Below, in pieces: positions 13,473 through 21,428 of a DNA stretch of 51,155 nt. The translations under genes and the position numbers were made by a program. Within the stretch, counting starts at the first letter, position 1. Every line of letters starts with the position of its first letter. Under the pieces are notes generated by a model. The model was not told where the DNA came from. It worked only from the letters and a program-made list of their open reading frames with translations, and did not search any database. Source of the stretch: JBOHBN01 sp050698355 (GTDB lineage Bacteria > Actinomycetota > Actinomycetes > Streptosporangiales > WHST01); assembly GCA_050698355.1 (NCBI GenBank), contig JBOHBN010000288.1, positions 1 through 51,155 of the forward strand. The letters run 5' to 3'.

Positions 13473-14983
13473 CTGTCGGCCCTCTTGCGTGCGTCCTCGA
13501 GTCCGTTCCTGTCCACCTTCCCGTATGCGGTGCGAGGCAGCTCATCGAGCACGACGACCGACCGTGGCTGCCGAAAGCCAAGCCTGGGCGCGCAATGTTC
13601 GACGAGTGCTTGCTCGGTGAGATGCGCGCCGTCCTGCGGCGTGACGTACACGCGCACCGCCTGTCCCCAGCGCTCGTGCGGTACGCCCACCGCGACCACC
13701 TCGCGGACCCCCGCGTATTGCGCGACGACGTCTTCGACCTCCTTCGGCGCGATGTTGAAGCCACCGGAGTTGATCATCTGGTCGCGCCGGCCGCGCAGGT
13801 AGATGAATCCGTGCTCGTCTCGGACCGCCATGTCCCCCGTCCACAGCCGTCCGTCCCGGAGCACCTCAGCGGTACGATCGGGCATCCCGTAGTAGCCACG
13901 CATCACGTGCGGGCCCCCCACGACCACCTCGCCGGGTTCGCCGGGCTCGACCAGGCTGCCGTCGGATGCGGCCACCTCGACCGGCACCGTTCGCCACGGT
14001 CGTCCCGCGGACTCCAGCCAGGGCTTGTCCAGCTGGTGGTCCTTCTTGGCGAGGTACGTGATCGTCATCGGCGCCTCGGACTGGCCGTACAGCTGGCCGA
14101 ACACAGGACCGTACCTGTCCATCGCCCGCTCCAGCGTCGGCCTGTCGATGGGCGCCGCGCCGTAGATGATGGTGGAGAAGGGCGCGACCCTACTGGCCTC
14201 GACCAGGTCCCGGAGCATGGTGGGAACCAGCTTCAGCGTGCTGATACGTTCGCGGATTCCCAACTCGACAACGCGATCCGCGTCGAAGCGACGCATGATG
14301 TGCACGTGCCCGCCGGAGAACAGGTACGGAAGCAGGAAGTAGCCGGCGCCGTGTGACAACGGTTGGAGTAGCAGCAGGGAGTCCGCCGTGGTGGGTGCGC
14401 CGAGCTCGGTCATGATGTTCATTGCCACTTGGACCAGGTTGCTGTGGGTGAGCATGACGCCCTTGGGCCGGCCGGTGGTCCCTGAGGTGTACGAGATCCA
14501 GCCCAACTCCCCGTCCAACGTGCCGGGAGCCGGCGCCGACTCGCGCGCCGCTTCAAGGGTCGCGTGATACGGGTGCGCGCCCTCCGGGCAGTCGTCCTCG
14601 TCGTCCAACCGCACCCAAACGAGCCCGTGTCGAGCGGCGAGCTCGGCTGCGATCGGGTCGAACGACGCCTGGCTGACGATAGCGCGGGCGCCGCAGTCAC
14701 CAATGGCGTAGGAAAAGTCCTCGATGGCAAGCCGAATATTCAAGGCAACGCGCACCAGCCCTGCATAGGCTAACGCGACGTCGATCTCGGGATATTCCAG
14801 GCGGTTTTCGAGCAGCACGGCGACTCGATCGCCCGCACCCAGCCCGAGCCCGGTCAGCGCGTTGGCGAGCCTCCGGGCATTGCGGTCCAGGTGAGCGTAG
14901 GTGCGGGTCACACCGTCGCATGAGACCGCCGACAGGTCTCGATGTTCGGACACGGCCCGGCGTACCAGATATGGAATATCCAC
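13469..14983 (-). CDS. Acyl-CoA synthetase (AMP-forming)
   Basis: A 504-aa ANL-superfamily ligase that activates a carboxylic acid with ATP and CoA. Motifs run in order: P-loop-like YTSGTTGRPKGVMLTH (about residues 160-175), the hinge-proximal FGQLYGQSE, the ATP-binding LWTGDMA, GRRDQMINSGGFNI, and the catalytic Lys of PRTAYGKVDRN near the C-terminus. GTG 14983 is chosen because GGAAG (14990-14994, minus strand) lies 6 nt upstream. A TTG at 15001 would abut the dctM stop and has no Shine-Dalgarno. It stands directly behind the TRAP genes, so it likely activates the imported acid and feeds the LLM enzyme and mutase. Confidence 0.92.
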   Translation of the reverse strand: MDIPYLVRRAVSEHRDLSAVSCDGVTRTYAHLDRNARRLANALTGLGLGAGDRVAVLLENRLEYPEIDVALAYAGLVRVALNIRLAIEDFSYAIGDCGARAIVSQASFDPIAAELAARHGLVWVRLDDEDDCPEGAHPYHATLEAARESAPAPGTLDGELGWISYTSGTTGRPKGVMLTHSNLVQVAMNIMTELGAPTTADSLLLLQPLSHGAGYFLLPYLFSGGHVHIMRRFDADRVVELGIRERISTLKLVPTMLRDLVEASRVAPFSTIIYGAAPIDRPTLERAMDRYGPVFGQLYGQSEAPMTITYLAKKDHQLDKPWLESAGRPWRTVPVEVAASDGSLVEPGEPGEVVVGGPHVMRGYYGMPDRTAEVLRDGRLWTGDMAVRDEHGFIYLRGRRDQMINSGGFNIAPKEVEDVVAQYAGVREVVAVGVPHERWGQAVRVYVTPQDGAHLTEQALVEHCAPRLGFRQPRSVVVLDELPRTAYGKVDRNGLEDARKRADR

Positions 14984-15001
14984 TTCGGTCTTCCGCCCCA
15001 A

Positions 15002-16297
15002 TCAGGTCAGTATGTTAGGCAGCCAGAGGGTGATCTGCGGGAAAGCGACAAGCAGCGTCAATGTGCAGACGTCGGCGAGTACGAACGGCCATATCGCCCG
15101 AAACGCCCGTTCTATCGGGACCTTCGCCACGGCGCTGACAACGTAGACGTTCAGACCGAGCGGTGGTGTGATCAGGCCGATCTCGACGGTTTTCACGAAG
15201 ACGATCGCGAACCAGTACGGATTGAAGTCGAGCGAGGTGATCAACGGGAACACGATCGGTATCGTCAACACTTGGACCGCGAGCTGGTCCATGAATGTGC
15301 CCAGGATCAGGTAGACCACCAGGAGGACGATCAGGATCCCGTACCGGCCGAACGGAAGGTCGCTGAGCGACTGCACGATCTGCTGCGGGATCTGATTGAT
15401 CGACATGAAGCGCCCGAAGACGAACGCGCCGATGATGATGAGGAATATCATGGCCGCCGTCTCCGCGGCTTCCCGGGCGGCGGAGACCAATTGTTTGGTC
15501 CGGAGCCTACCGATAATGGCGCCGATCACGCCGATGCCGAACACGCCCACTGCGGCCGCTTCGGTGGGCGTGTACACCCCGAGGTAGATACCGGCGATCA
15601 CGGCCAGGACGACCACGAGGATCGGTGCGGCGTTCGCGGCTCCCTTTGCCTGCTCGGCGACCCGGAACCGCGGGCCACGTGGCATGTCGGCGGGGTGTCG
15701 CCGGGCCTTCACGACGATGACGCACATCAGCACAAGTGCAGAGAGGACTCCGGGAACGATGCCCGCAGCGAAGAGGCGCGCGACCGATGTCTGTGTCAGC
15801 AGCGCGTACACGATCAGCGTGATACTCGGTGGCACCATCACTGCCGCGGTTGCGGCAGCGGAGATACAGGCGAGGATGAAGTCCTTCCTGTACCCGTATC
15901 GCTCCGCCTCCCGGATCGTGACCTTCGACAGCGCCGCCGCGTCGGCCGAGGAGGACCCGGAGACCGAGCCGAACAGCGTGCCCGCTGCGACGATCGCCAT
16001 CGGAATGCCGCCGCGAACCCGTCCGACGATCCGGTACACGAACTCGAAGAGACGCTCCCAGACGGCCCCGTTACTGCCGAGACTTCCCATCAGGACGAAG
16101 AGCGGGATTGTCGCGAGTACGAAGCTCGCCGACTCCCGGTACAGCGAAGTCCCGAGGTAGTTGACGGCGATATCCGGGCCGAAGGTGAGGAACAGCCCGA
16201 GCAAGCCGGCGGCGAGCATCGCGATACCGACGGGCACTCCGAGAACGAGGAAGACGGCGAGGGCGGCGATGCCCAGCCATGCACCCAGGCCGATCAT
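15002..16297 (-). CDS. dctM: TRAP transporter large permease
   Basis: A 431-aa inner-membrane protein with about 12 hydrophobic segments. Family stretches include VPVGIAMLAAGLLGL near the N-terminus, ESASFVLATIPLFVLMG, GVIPGVLSALVLMCVI, PTEAAAVGVFG and the C-terminal TPPLGLNVYVVS. It is the Na+-coupled translocating subunit of a tripartite TRAP importer. It overlaps dctQ by 4 nt and is followed at once by the acyl-CoA synthetase, so the transported acid is probably the ligase substrate. Confidence 0.93.
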   Translation of the reverse strand: MIGLGAWLGIAALAVFLVLGVPVGIAMLAAGLLGLFLTFGPDIAVNYLGTSLYRESASFVLATIPLFVLMGSLGSNGAVWERLFEFVYRIVGRVRGGIPMAIVAAGTLFGSVSGSSSADAAALSKVTIREAERYGYRKDFILACISAAATAAVMVPPSITLIVYALLTQTSVARLFAAGIVPGVLSALVLMCVIVVKARRHPADMPRGPRFRVAEQAKGAANAAPILVVVLAVIAGIYLGVYTPTEAAAVGVFGIGVIGAIIGRLRTKQLVSAAREAAETAAMIFLIIIGAFVFGRFMSINQIPQQIVQSLSDLPFGRYGILIVLLVVYLILGTFMDQLAVQVLTIPIVFPLITSLDFNPYWFAIVFVKTVEIGLITPPLGLNVYVVSAVAKVPIERAFRAIWPFVLADVCTLTLLVAFPQITLWLPNILT

Positions 16298-16926
16298 GCG
16301 CGATCGTTCGAAGCCGGTACGGGGGGCGTTTCAGCGGTGGTGGTCTCTTCCTCGAAGGCCAGCCACTTCGATCGGACGGCCAGGACGCGGACCAGAGTCA
16401 GCACCAAACCGAGGAGAACGAGGAACCGGAAGGGATACAAGTGGATGGTGATCACCCCGGTGGTGGACTCGCCGGATGCGTACGAGGCCATCGCTTGGAT
16501 GTAGGCGGCATAGATTCCGATTGCTAGAACGGCCATGACGATCAGCAGACTGATCGTGTCCACCACGGTGCGAGCTCTTCCGTGCAGTCGGCTGACGACG
16601 ACGCTCACTCGGATGTGGCGTGCTGACGAGACAGCCAGGTAGACGACTGCCACCATCATCATGTCGCCGACGATGTCGGTGATCCCGGGCAGCGGCTCGT
16701 GGAGCACGTAACGGGCGAAAACACCGATGATCATGAGCGCCGCCATCACGATCAGGATCAATCCGGCTGTCACGGCCGTACCTGTCCTGAGGACCTCCGC
16801 GACGTGCCGTCGTCTCGACCGGGTATCCCGTTCGGGCTCGCCGGGCTCGCCGGCTTCGTCGGTCGCCGGCTTGTGGCCGGAAGGCCCGGCTACGAGCCCA
16901 GCTTCTTCTTCAGCAGACGTGTCCAC
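16294..16926 (-). CDS. dctQ: TRAP transporter small permease
   Basis: A 210-aa membrane protein with four hydrophobic segments, starting at LILIVMAALMIIGVFARYVL; the last ends near LVLLGLVLTLVRVLAV. It includes the DctQ-typical PGITDIVGDMMM and HIRVSVV stretches. It pairs with DctM. The start is not certain: no ATG, GTG or TTG exists between the dctP stop and the first helix, so the GTG at 16926 inside the dctP 3' end (37-nt overlap) is used. A GTG at 16989 would overlap further. The charged N-terminal arm of about 50 residues is longer than usual for DctQ. Confidence 0.85.
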   Translation of the reverse strand: MDTSAEEEAGLVAGPSGHKPATDEAGEPGEPERDTRSRRRHVAEVLRTGTAVTAGLILIVMAALMIIGVFARYVLHEPLPGITDIVGDMMMVAVVYLAVSSARHIRVSVVVSRLHGRARTVVDTISLLIVMAVLAIGIYAAYIQAMASYASGESTTGVITIHLYPFRFLVLLGLVLTLVRVLAVRSKWLAFEEETTTAETPPVPASNDRA

Positions 16927-17948
16927 ATGTCCACGCCGTCCCGAATCGCTTGGGCGTCGGCGCCGCTGGAGATCGTCTTCTTCTCCCACTTCTTCTCCAC
17001 ACCGGTGAACTTCTTCTTGGCCGTCGCCTCATCGATGGTGTTGGTGGTGATGCCGTGCTTCCGCCACGAAGCGAGATCCTCCTTCACCTGCGCTTTGAGC
17101 GCCTTGGATACGTGGGTGACCGACTCGTTGCCCACTGAGGTAAGGATCTTCTGGTCCCTGGCGGAGAGCGACTCCCAGGTCGAGTTGTTGATCGTGTAGC
17201 AAACGGGAAAGCCGCCCATGTTGAGATTGACGATCGCAGACTTGATGAGGTCGTAGAAACCGTATGCGCTCACGCTTGGTACCGAAAGGGCTATGCCGTC
17301 TATGACGCCGCGGTTGAAGGCTCCGGTGGCTTCGCCGATATCCATGTCGACCGACGACGCGCCGACCGCTTCCACAGAGTAGGGCAGAACGGCTCCGGAA
17401 GCCCGTATTTGTTTGCCTTGGACGTCGGCAAGCGTGGATACGTTATGTTCCGTGAACGCCATCTGGTAGTTCGTCGTGGTGTAGCACCACAGCGGCCGCA
17501 TGTTCAGTTTCTTGAAATTCTGCTGCATCGTCTTGTTCTTCTGGGCGAACTGCCAGAATGCTTGCGAAGCCGGCACGACCTCGTCGTCGGAGAACATGCC
17601 TGGGAGCTGGACCACGTACATCAGCGGTGCACGGTTGCCGAGGTACAACACGTTGCCGATGTCGGCAGTGCCGGACTGAACCGCCTGGGGGATGTCGCTG
17701 CCCTTGGCGAGCTGTTCTGAGGGGTAGAACTTGAACTTGATCCGCCCGTGCGACTTCTTCTCCACCTTGTCCATGTACGGCTTGATGCCGTTCTTGTAGA
17801 GCTCGTGTTGCTTGGAGTAGATGTCCGCGACACGAAGCGTGACGGTCTCGCCGCCGTTGGCACTGCTCCCGCCGGCGCCGCAGGCGGTGGCGGCCACCAG
17901 CATGGCCGCGATCATCAGGCCGGTCCGAACCCGTCTGGTTGCTCTCAT
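16890..17948 (-). CDS. dctP: TRAP transporter substrate-binding lipoprotein
   Basis: A 352-aa extracytoplasmic solute receptor. The signal peptide RRVRTGLMIAAMLVAATAC ends in a lipobox with the lipid-anchored Cys at about residue 23. The mature part shows DctP features: KKSHGRIKFKFYPSEQLAKG, DIPQAVQSGTADIG, and the substrate-binding region QIRASGAVLPYSVEA with the conserved Arg that binds the carboxylate, then GVIDGIALS. ATG 17948 has GGGAG 5 nt upstream; a GTG 12 nt earlier is less likely. It is the first gene of the seven-gene operon. TRAP receptors bind organic acids; the ligand here is unknown. Confidence 0.92.
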   Translation of the reverse strand: MRATRRVRTGLMIAAMLVAATACGAGGSSANGGETVTLRVADIYSKQHELYKNGIKPYMDKVEKKSHGRIKFKFYPSEQLAKGSDIPQAVQSGTADIGNVLYLGNRAPLMYVVQLPGMFSDDEVVPASQAFWQFAQKNKTMQQNFKKLNMRPLWCYTTTNYQMAFTEHNVSTLADVQGKQIRASGAVLPYSVEAVGASSVDMDIGEATGAFNRGVIDGIALSVPSVSAYGFYDLIKSAIVNLNMGGFPVCYTINNSTWESLSARDQKILTSVGNESVTHVSKALKAQVKEDLASWRKHGITTNTIDEATAKKKFTGVEKKWEKKTISSGADAQAIRDGVDMWTRLLKKKLGS

Positions 17949-18006
17949 CGCCACTCCCACACTCGGCGCGAGTCACAGGGGATACCTCGTACGTCTGTGC
18001 CGTGTC

Positions 18007-18035
18007 AGTGTACGAGACAGCTGTTTCGGAAGCAA
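18007..18035 (-). promoter_or_regulatory. Promoter of dctPQM-mutase operon with spacer operator
   Basis: On the minus strand TTGCTT (18035-18030), a 17-bp spacer and TACACT (18012-18007) form a good promoter about 60 bp before dctP. The spacer contains a 14-bp palindrome with one mismatched pair (18014-18027, core ACAGCTGT), placed exactly where a repressor would block RNA polymerase. Confidence 0.6.
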
Positions 18036-18098
18036 TACCCGCGGAGCCAACGGGTCCAGCACGGCTGTCTGTCCTTTGAGGGCCATCGTTTCGTGGTA

Positions 18099-18127
18099 TG
18101 AACTGGCTAGTTCACAAACTGTAGAGT
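18099..18127 (+). promoter_or_regulatory. Candidate promoter and operator of HMGL/Ldh2 genes
   Basis: TGAACT-GGCT-AGTTCA (18099-18114) is a perfect 6-4-6 dyad. TAGAGT (18122-18127) could be the -10, placing TGAACT at -35 with a 17-bp spacer. The -35 match is poor, so activation or overlapping repression at the dyad is plausible. It is a different dyad from the one in the divergent dctP promoter. Confidence 0.5.
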
Positions 18128-18202
18128 GAGCGCCGAGTGCTCTGGCTCGTGCAGCTGAGCAGCCTGGAGCTGAATCGGGCCCTGCCAAGGAGAGGAACGA
18201 TC

Positions 18203-19390
18203 ATGGCAGCGAAGACAGCTCTTTCCGCGTACAACAGGACGAAGCCGGACACAGTACCCGATCGCGTCAGGGTAGCCGACTGCACGTTGCGCGACGGTGA
18301 GCAGCAGGCTGGGCTCGTGTTCTCGCGCGAACGCAAGGTCAAGATCGCCAAGGAGCTGATCGCCGCCGGCGTCTACGAGATCGAGGCGGGCAGCCCGGCC
18401 GTCAGCGTCGAGGACCGTGAGGCGGTGGAGGAGATCGCTGCCCTGGGCGGGACGCGGGTGAGCGCGCTGAGTGTCGCGCGCGAGCACGAGATCGATGTCG
18501 TGGCGGATACCGGGGCATGGGGCGTGCGCATCTCGCTGCCTGCGGGTGAGCTGCAGCTCAAGCACAAGATGCGGCTGTCACCCGAGGAGTACGTGCGCCG
18601 CGCGGTCGAGATCACGAGTTACGCCAAGTCGAAGGGCTTGTACGTCACGTTCAGCCCGTATGACACGACCCGGGCGGAGGAGGGCTTCCTGCGCCGGGCC
18701 GTTCGGGCGATCACGCGAGCCGGCGCGGTCGACCGGCTTCGTCTCGTCGATACCGCCGGCGCCGCGGATCAGACGTCGTTGGAGTACCTGGTCGCTGTGT
18801 TGCGTGCGGAGAGCGAGGGCACGCCGGTCGAGGTACACGTACACGACGACTTCGGCCTGGCGACGGCGAACACCGTAGCCGGGGTACTGGCCGGCGCGGA
18901 GTACGTATCGACGAGCATGAACGGGCTGGGGGAGCGGTCGGGTAACGCGGCCACCGAACAGGTGGTGGCTGCCCTTGAGGTCATGTACGGCATCCGTACT
19001 GGCATCGTGCTGGACCGGTTGTGTGCGCTTTCTGACCTGGTGGCGCAGTTCTCGGGTGTGGCGTTGCGACCGAACACGCCCGTGGTCGGAAGCAACTCGT
19101 TCACGCACGAGTCCGGCATCGTCACCGCTGGCGTGCTGGTGGAGCCGTTCACGGCGGAGTCGTACGCCCCGGAGTTGGTCGGCCAGCAGCGCCGTCTTGT
19201 GTACGGCAAGAAGTCCGGGTCAAGGGCGGTGGGCGCGCTGCTCGACGAGATGGGCGTGGATGGGCACAAGGACACCGTCCAGGAGGTGCTGTCCACGATC
19301 AAGGAACGCTCGCTGTTCCTGGAACGCGCGTTGCGCGAGGACGAGGTGCACGCGATCCTGTCTGATGTTCGCGCCCGCCCGCGGCGCTAG
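18203..19390 (+). CDS. Homocitrate/isopropylmalate-synthase-like (HMGL) enzyme
   Basis: A 395-aa DRE-TIM metallolyase. ADCTLRDGEQQAGLVFSRER holds the Arg30-Asp31 pair and the divalent-metal Asp. HVHDDFGLATAN carries the metal-binding HxH. NGLGERSGNAATEQVV and NSFTHESGI follow the homocitrate/citramalate synthase pattern. It lacks the C-terminal regulatory domain of LeuA. Such enzymes join acetyl-CoA (or a longer acyl-CoA) to a 2-oxo acid, or run in reverse. The usual GIHVDG is GIVTAG here, so the substrate may be unusual. ATG 18203 is preceded by AAGGAGAGGA. It is followed by an Ldh2 dehydrogenase and divergent from the TRAP/mutase operon, so it likely belongs to the same pathway. Confidence 0.85.
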   Translation: MAAKTALSAYNRTKPDTVPDRVRVADCTLRDGEQQAGLVFSRERKVKIAKELIAAGVYEIEAGSPAVSVEDREAVEEIAALGGTRVSALSVAREHEIDVVADTGAWGVRISLPAGELQLKHKMRLSPEEYVRRAVEITSYAKSKGLYVTFSPYDTTRAEEGFLRRAVRAITRAGAVDRLRLVDTAGAADQTSLEYLVAVLRAESEGTPVEVHVHDDFGLATANTVAGVLAGAEYVSTSMNGLGERSGNAATEQVVAALEVMYGIRTGIVLDRLCALSDLVAQFSGVALRPNTPVVGSNSFTHESGIVTAGVLVEPFTAESYAPELVGQQRRLVYGKKSGSRAVGALLDEMGVDGHKDTVQEVLSTIKERSLFLERALREDEVHAILSDVRARPRR

Positions 19391-19404
19391 TGGGAGGTAC
19401 TCAG

Positions 19405-20469
19405 GTGGCGACGGATCGGGTGCTGGTCGACGCGAGCGCCTTGGAGCGGGCGGTTGCCGCGATCCTGCACGTACGCGGCTTTGGCGAGCAGGACGCCGCG
19501 AGGAGCGCGCGAGTGCTGGTGAGCGCCGACCTGCGTGGGGTCGAGTCGCACGGCGTTTCGAACATGCTTCGCCGTTATCTCGCATGGATCGACTCGGGCC
19601 ACCTGAACCCGACGCCGCAAGTGAGCGTGATCCACCAGAAAGCGTGTGTGGCCAGTTATGACGCGGATGGTGGGCTCGGGTTGGCGGTGCTGCCGGTCCT
19701 GATGCAGGAGGCCGTCGAACGGGCCAGGCAGTACGGCATCGCGATGGTCGGCGTGCGTAACGCGAGGCATTCGGGCATGCTCGCGTTCCATACGATGCTT
19801 GCCAGCGAGCAGGACATGGTAGGTGTTTGCGCGACGTCGGGCGGTCCACGCGTGATACCGACCTTCGGCCGGGAGCCGCGACTGGGCACCAATCCACTGT
19901 CGGTCGCGCTCCCGAGCAACGATGACCACCCGTTCGTGTTCGACGCCGCCACCTCCGTGGTCGCGTACAACAAGATCGCGAACGCTCGTCGGGACGGTGA
20001 TCTGCTTGGCGGCGGGTGGTGTGCGGACGAGAGCGGTACGCCGATGATGGACCAGCGCCCGTCCGATCTGGACGTGGACGAACGGATGCTCCCGCTTGGT
20101 TCGTCGCCCGAGCTCGGGTCGCACAAGGGGTACGCGCTCAGCGCTGTTGTGGACGTACTCGCGAGCATCCTGCCGAACGGGACGTTCATCGGCAACCTGG
20201 GCCACGGGTACAACGGCCATTTCCTGACGGCTATCGATCCGGCTGGTTTCGGCCCGCTGGAGGAGTTCAAGAGCCAGGTGAGTGAGTTCGCGAGATACCT
20301 GCGGACCACTCCGCGTGCCGATCGCGACGTTGCCGTACTGGTCCCCAACGACCTGGAGTGGACCACGATGTGCGAGCGGCGGAGATCCGGTATCCCAGTG
20401 CACCGTGAAGTGATCACCTGGTTCGACAAGGTCTGCGACGAATACGGACTGCAGTACCTCTCCCGCTAG
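19405..20469 (+). CDS. Ldh2/malate dehydrogenase-family oxidoreductase
   Basis: A 354-aa NAD(P)-dependent 2-hydroxyacid dehydrogenase, paralogous to the one at 4846-5973. Signatures are DLRGVESHGVSNMLRRY, GVRNARHSGML, REPRLGTNPLSVALP, FVFDAATSVVAYNKI and SPELGSHKGYALS. GTG 19405 has GGGAGG 7 nt upstream; a GTG overlapping the previous stop at 19390 has none. With the HMGL-type enzyme it forms a likely two-gene unit: oxidation of a 2-hydroxy acid to a 2-oxo acid that the HMGL enzyme can condense or release. The cobalamin riboswitch starts about 35 bp after the stop. Confidence 0.87.
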   Translation: MATDRVLVDASALERAVAAILHVRGFGEQDAARSARVLVSADLRGVESHGVSNMLRRYLAWIDSGHLNPTPQVSVIHQKACVASYDADGGLGLAVLPVLMQEAVERARQYGIAMVGVRNARHSGMLAFHTMLASEQDMVGVCATSGGPRVIPTFGREPRLGTNPLSVALPSNDDHPFVFDAATSVVAYNKIANARRDGDLLGGGWCADESGTPMMDQRPSDLDVDERMLPLGSSPELGSHKGYALSAVVDVLASILPNGTFIGNLGHGYNGHFLTAIDPAGFGPLEEFKSQVSEFARYLRTTPRADRDVAVLVPNDLEWTTMCERRRSGIPVHREVITWFDKVCDEYGLQYLSR

Positions 20470-20504
20470 GAGGTCACTGGACGGCTGCGTGTTATGTTCG
20501 TTGC

Positions 20505-20606
20505 ATAACTGCATCGCGTGGCCACCAGGGGAAGCCGGTCGAAGTCCGGCGCTGACCCGCAACCGTAGGCCCCACCAGATGGGGTGAGCCGGAGCACCTG
20601 GCGGTC
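20505..20606 (+). promoter_or_regulatory. Cobalamin (B12) riboswitch
   Basis: The stretch has the adenosylcobalamin aptamer consensus: AGGGGAAGCCGGTCGAAGTC around 20527-20546, CCGGCGCTGACCCGCAACCG just after, then TGAGCCGGAGCACCTGGCGG closing the core. It lies 124 bp before the DUF4430-like gene and sits at the head of the ECF operon. In this family ligand binding lowers expression, so the importer should be made when B12 is scarce. Confidence 0.92.
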
Positions 20607-20639
20607 ACTAGCGGCTCCTCACACCGTCGAGGTCTACGG

Positions 20640-20691
20640 ACGGGGCCGGGTCACACCGGTTCACGTCCCCGTACGCGGCATCGCGACGGGG
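20640..20691 (+). promoter_or_regulatory. Riboswitch expression platform, alternative hairpins
   Basis: CCCCGT (20667-20672) can pair either with ACGGGG upstream (20640-20645) or with ACGGGG downstream (20686-20691). The second option forms a 10-bp stem strengthened by CGCG pairs around a GCAT loop. The two hairpins exclude each other, as expected of a switch. No T-run follows, so Rho-dependent or translational control is more likely than intrinsic termination. Confidence 0.55.
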
Positions 20692-20729
20692 ATGTCGCGT
20701 GTCGGAGCCCTCGACGACACCGTAAGGAC

Positions 20730-21428
20730 GTGGACTGGAAGATGGCTCGCCTGTTCCGCCGGCTGCGTGCGTTGGGCGCGCTTGTCGCTCTGCTCGGCGG
20801 GTGCAGCGCTGTGTTGATCGCTCCGACTCCTGCCCTCGCGGACGCCAAGTGCACGCCGAGCAGCGGCGTGCTCGTCATCGTGGACTTCGGCGAGCTCGGC
20901 GGCGGCGTACAGCGCGGGTGCGCGCCCGGCGACCCGAAGACCGGGCTGAAGGCCTTGCATGCAGCCGGGTTCAGCACCCAGGGAACCCAACGGTACGGAT
21001 CGAGCTTCATGTGCCGGATCGACGGCGAGCCGGGCAAGGCCAGGGAGAAGTGCATCGACACCCCGCCCGGCGATGCGTACTGGGCGTACTGGCACGTCGC
21101 AAAGTCCGGGTGGGAGCAGAGCCAGACGGCGGTCACCGGCTACGAGCCCGAGCCCGGCGCCATCGAGGGCTGGTCGTTCGGCGCCGGCGAGCGACCGCGG
21201 GTACCGGCTGGCGCCGCGCGGTCGGCACCGTCGAGCAGCGCCGCGGCGTCGCCGTCCGCGTCCCGCAGCGAGCCGAGCCATACGGCAGGTGCGGGCGCGA
21301 CCAGGAACGCCGAACCCGCCGATTCCGGTGGAGGCCCCCCGGTGTCGACGATCATCGCGCTCGTCGTGGTGGTCTGCGGCGGCCTCGCCGCAGGTCTGGT
21401 CGCGTGGAGGCGGCGCCGTGCGCCCTAG
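20730..21428 (+). CDS. Surface-anchored DUF4430-like protein of B12 operon
   Basis: A 232-aa secreted protein. Its N-terminal signal peptide (to about ALADA, residue 38) is followed by a globular part of about 110 residues with four Cys (KCTPSSG, GCAPGD, SFMCRIDG, KCIDTPP) and an aromatic cluster DAYWAYWHVAKSGWE. This resembles the DUF4430/transcobalamin-like fold, but I recognise it by pattern only. A Pro/Ser/Ala-rich linker and one membrane helix (STIIALVVVVCGGLAAGLVA) with a basic tail then anchor it to the membrane. It is the first gene after the B12 riboswitch and overlaps ecfT, so a corrinoid-capturing surface receptor is the natural guess. GTG 20730 or ATG 20742 could start it; neither has a well-spaced Shine-Dalgarno. 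Confidence 0.75.
   Translation: MDWKMARLFRRLRALGALVALLGGCSAVLIAPTPALADAKCTPSSGVLVIVDFGELGGGVQRGCAPGDPKTGLKALHAAGFSTQGTQRYGSSFMCRIDGEPGKAREKCIDTPPGDAYWAYWHVAKSGWEQSQTAVTGYEPEPGAIEGWSFGAGERPRVPAGAARSAPSSSAAASPSASRSEPSHTAGAGATRNAEPADSGGGPPVSTIIALVVVVCGGLAAGLVAWRRRRAP

Noticed and set aside
14942..16504. 520-codon plus-strand frame
   Set aside because: Antisense shadow of dctM and dctQ, dominated by Asp, Glu, Arg and His.
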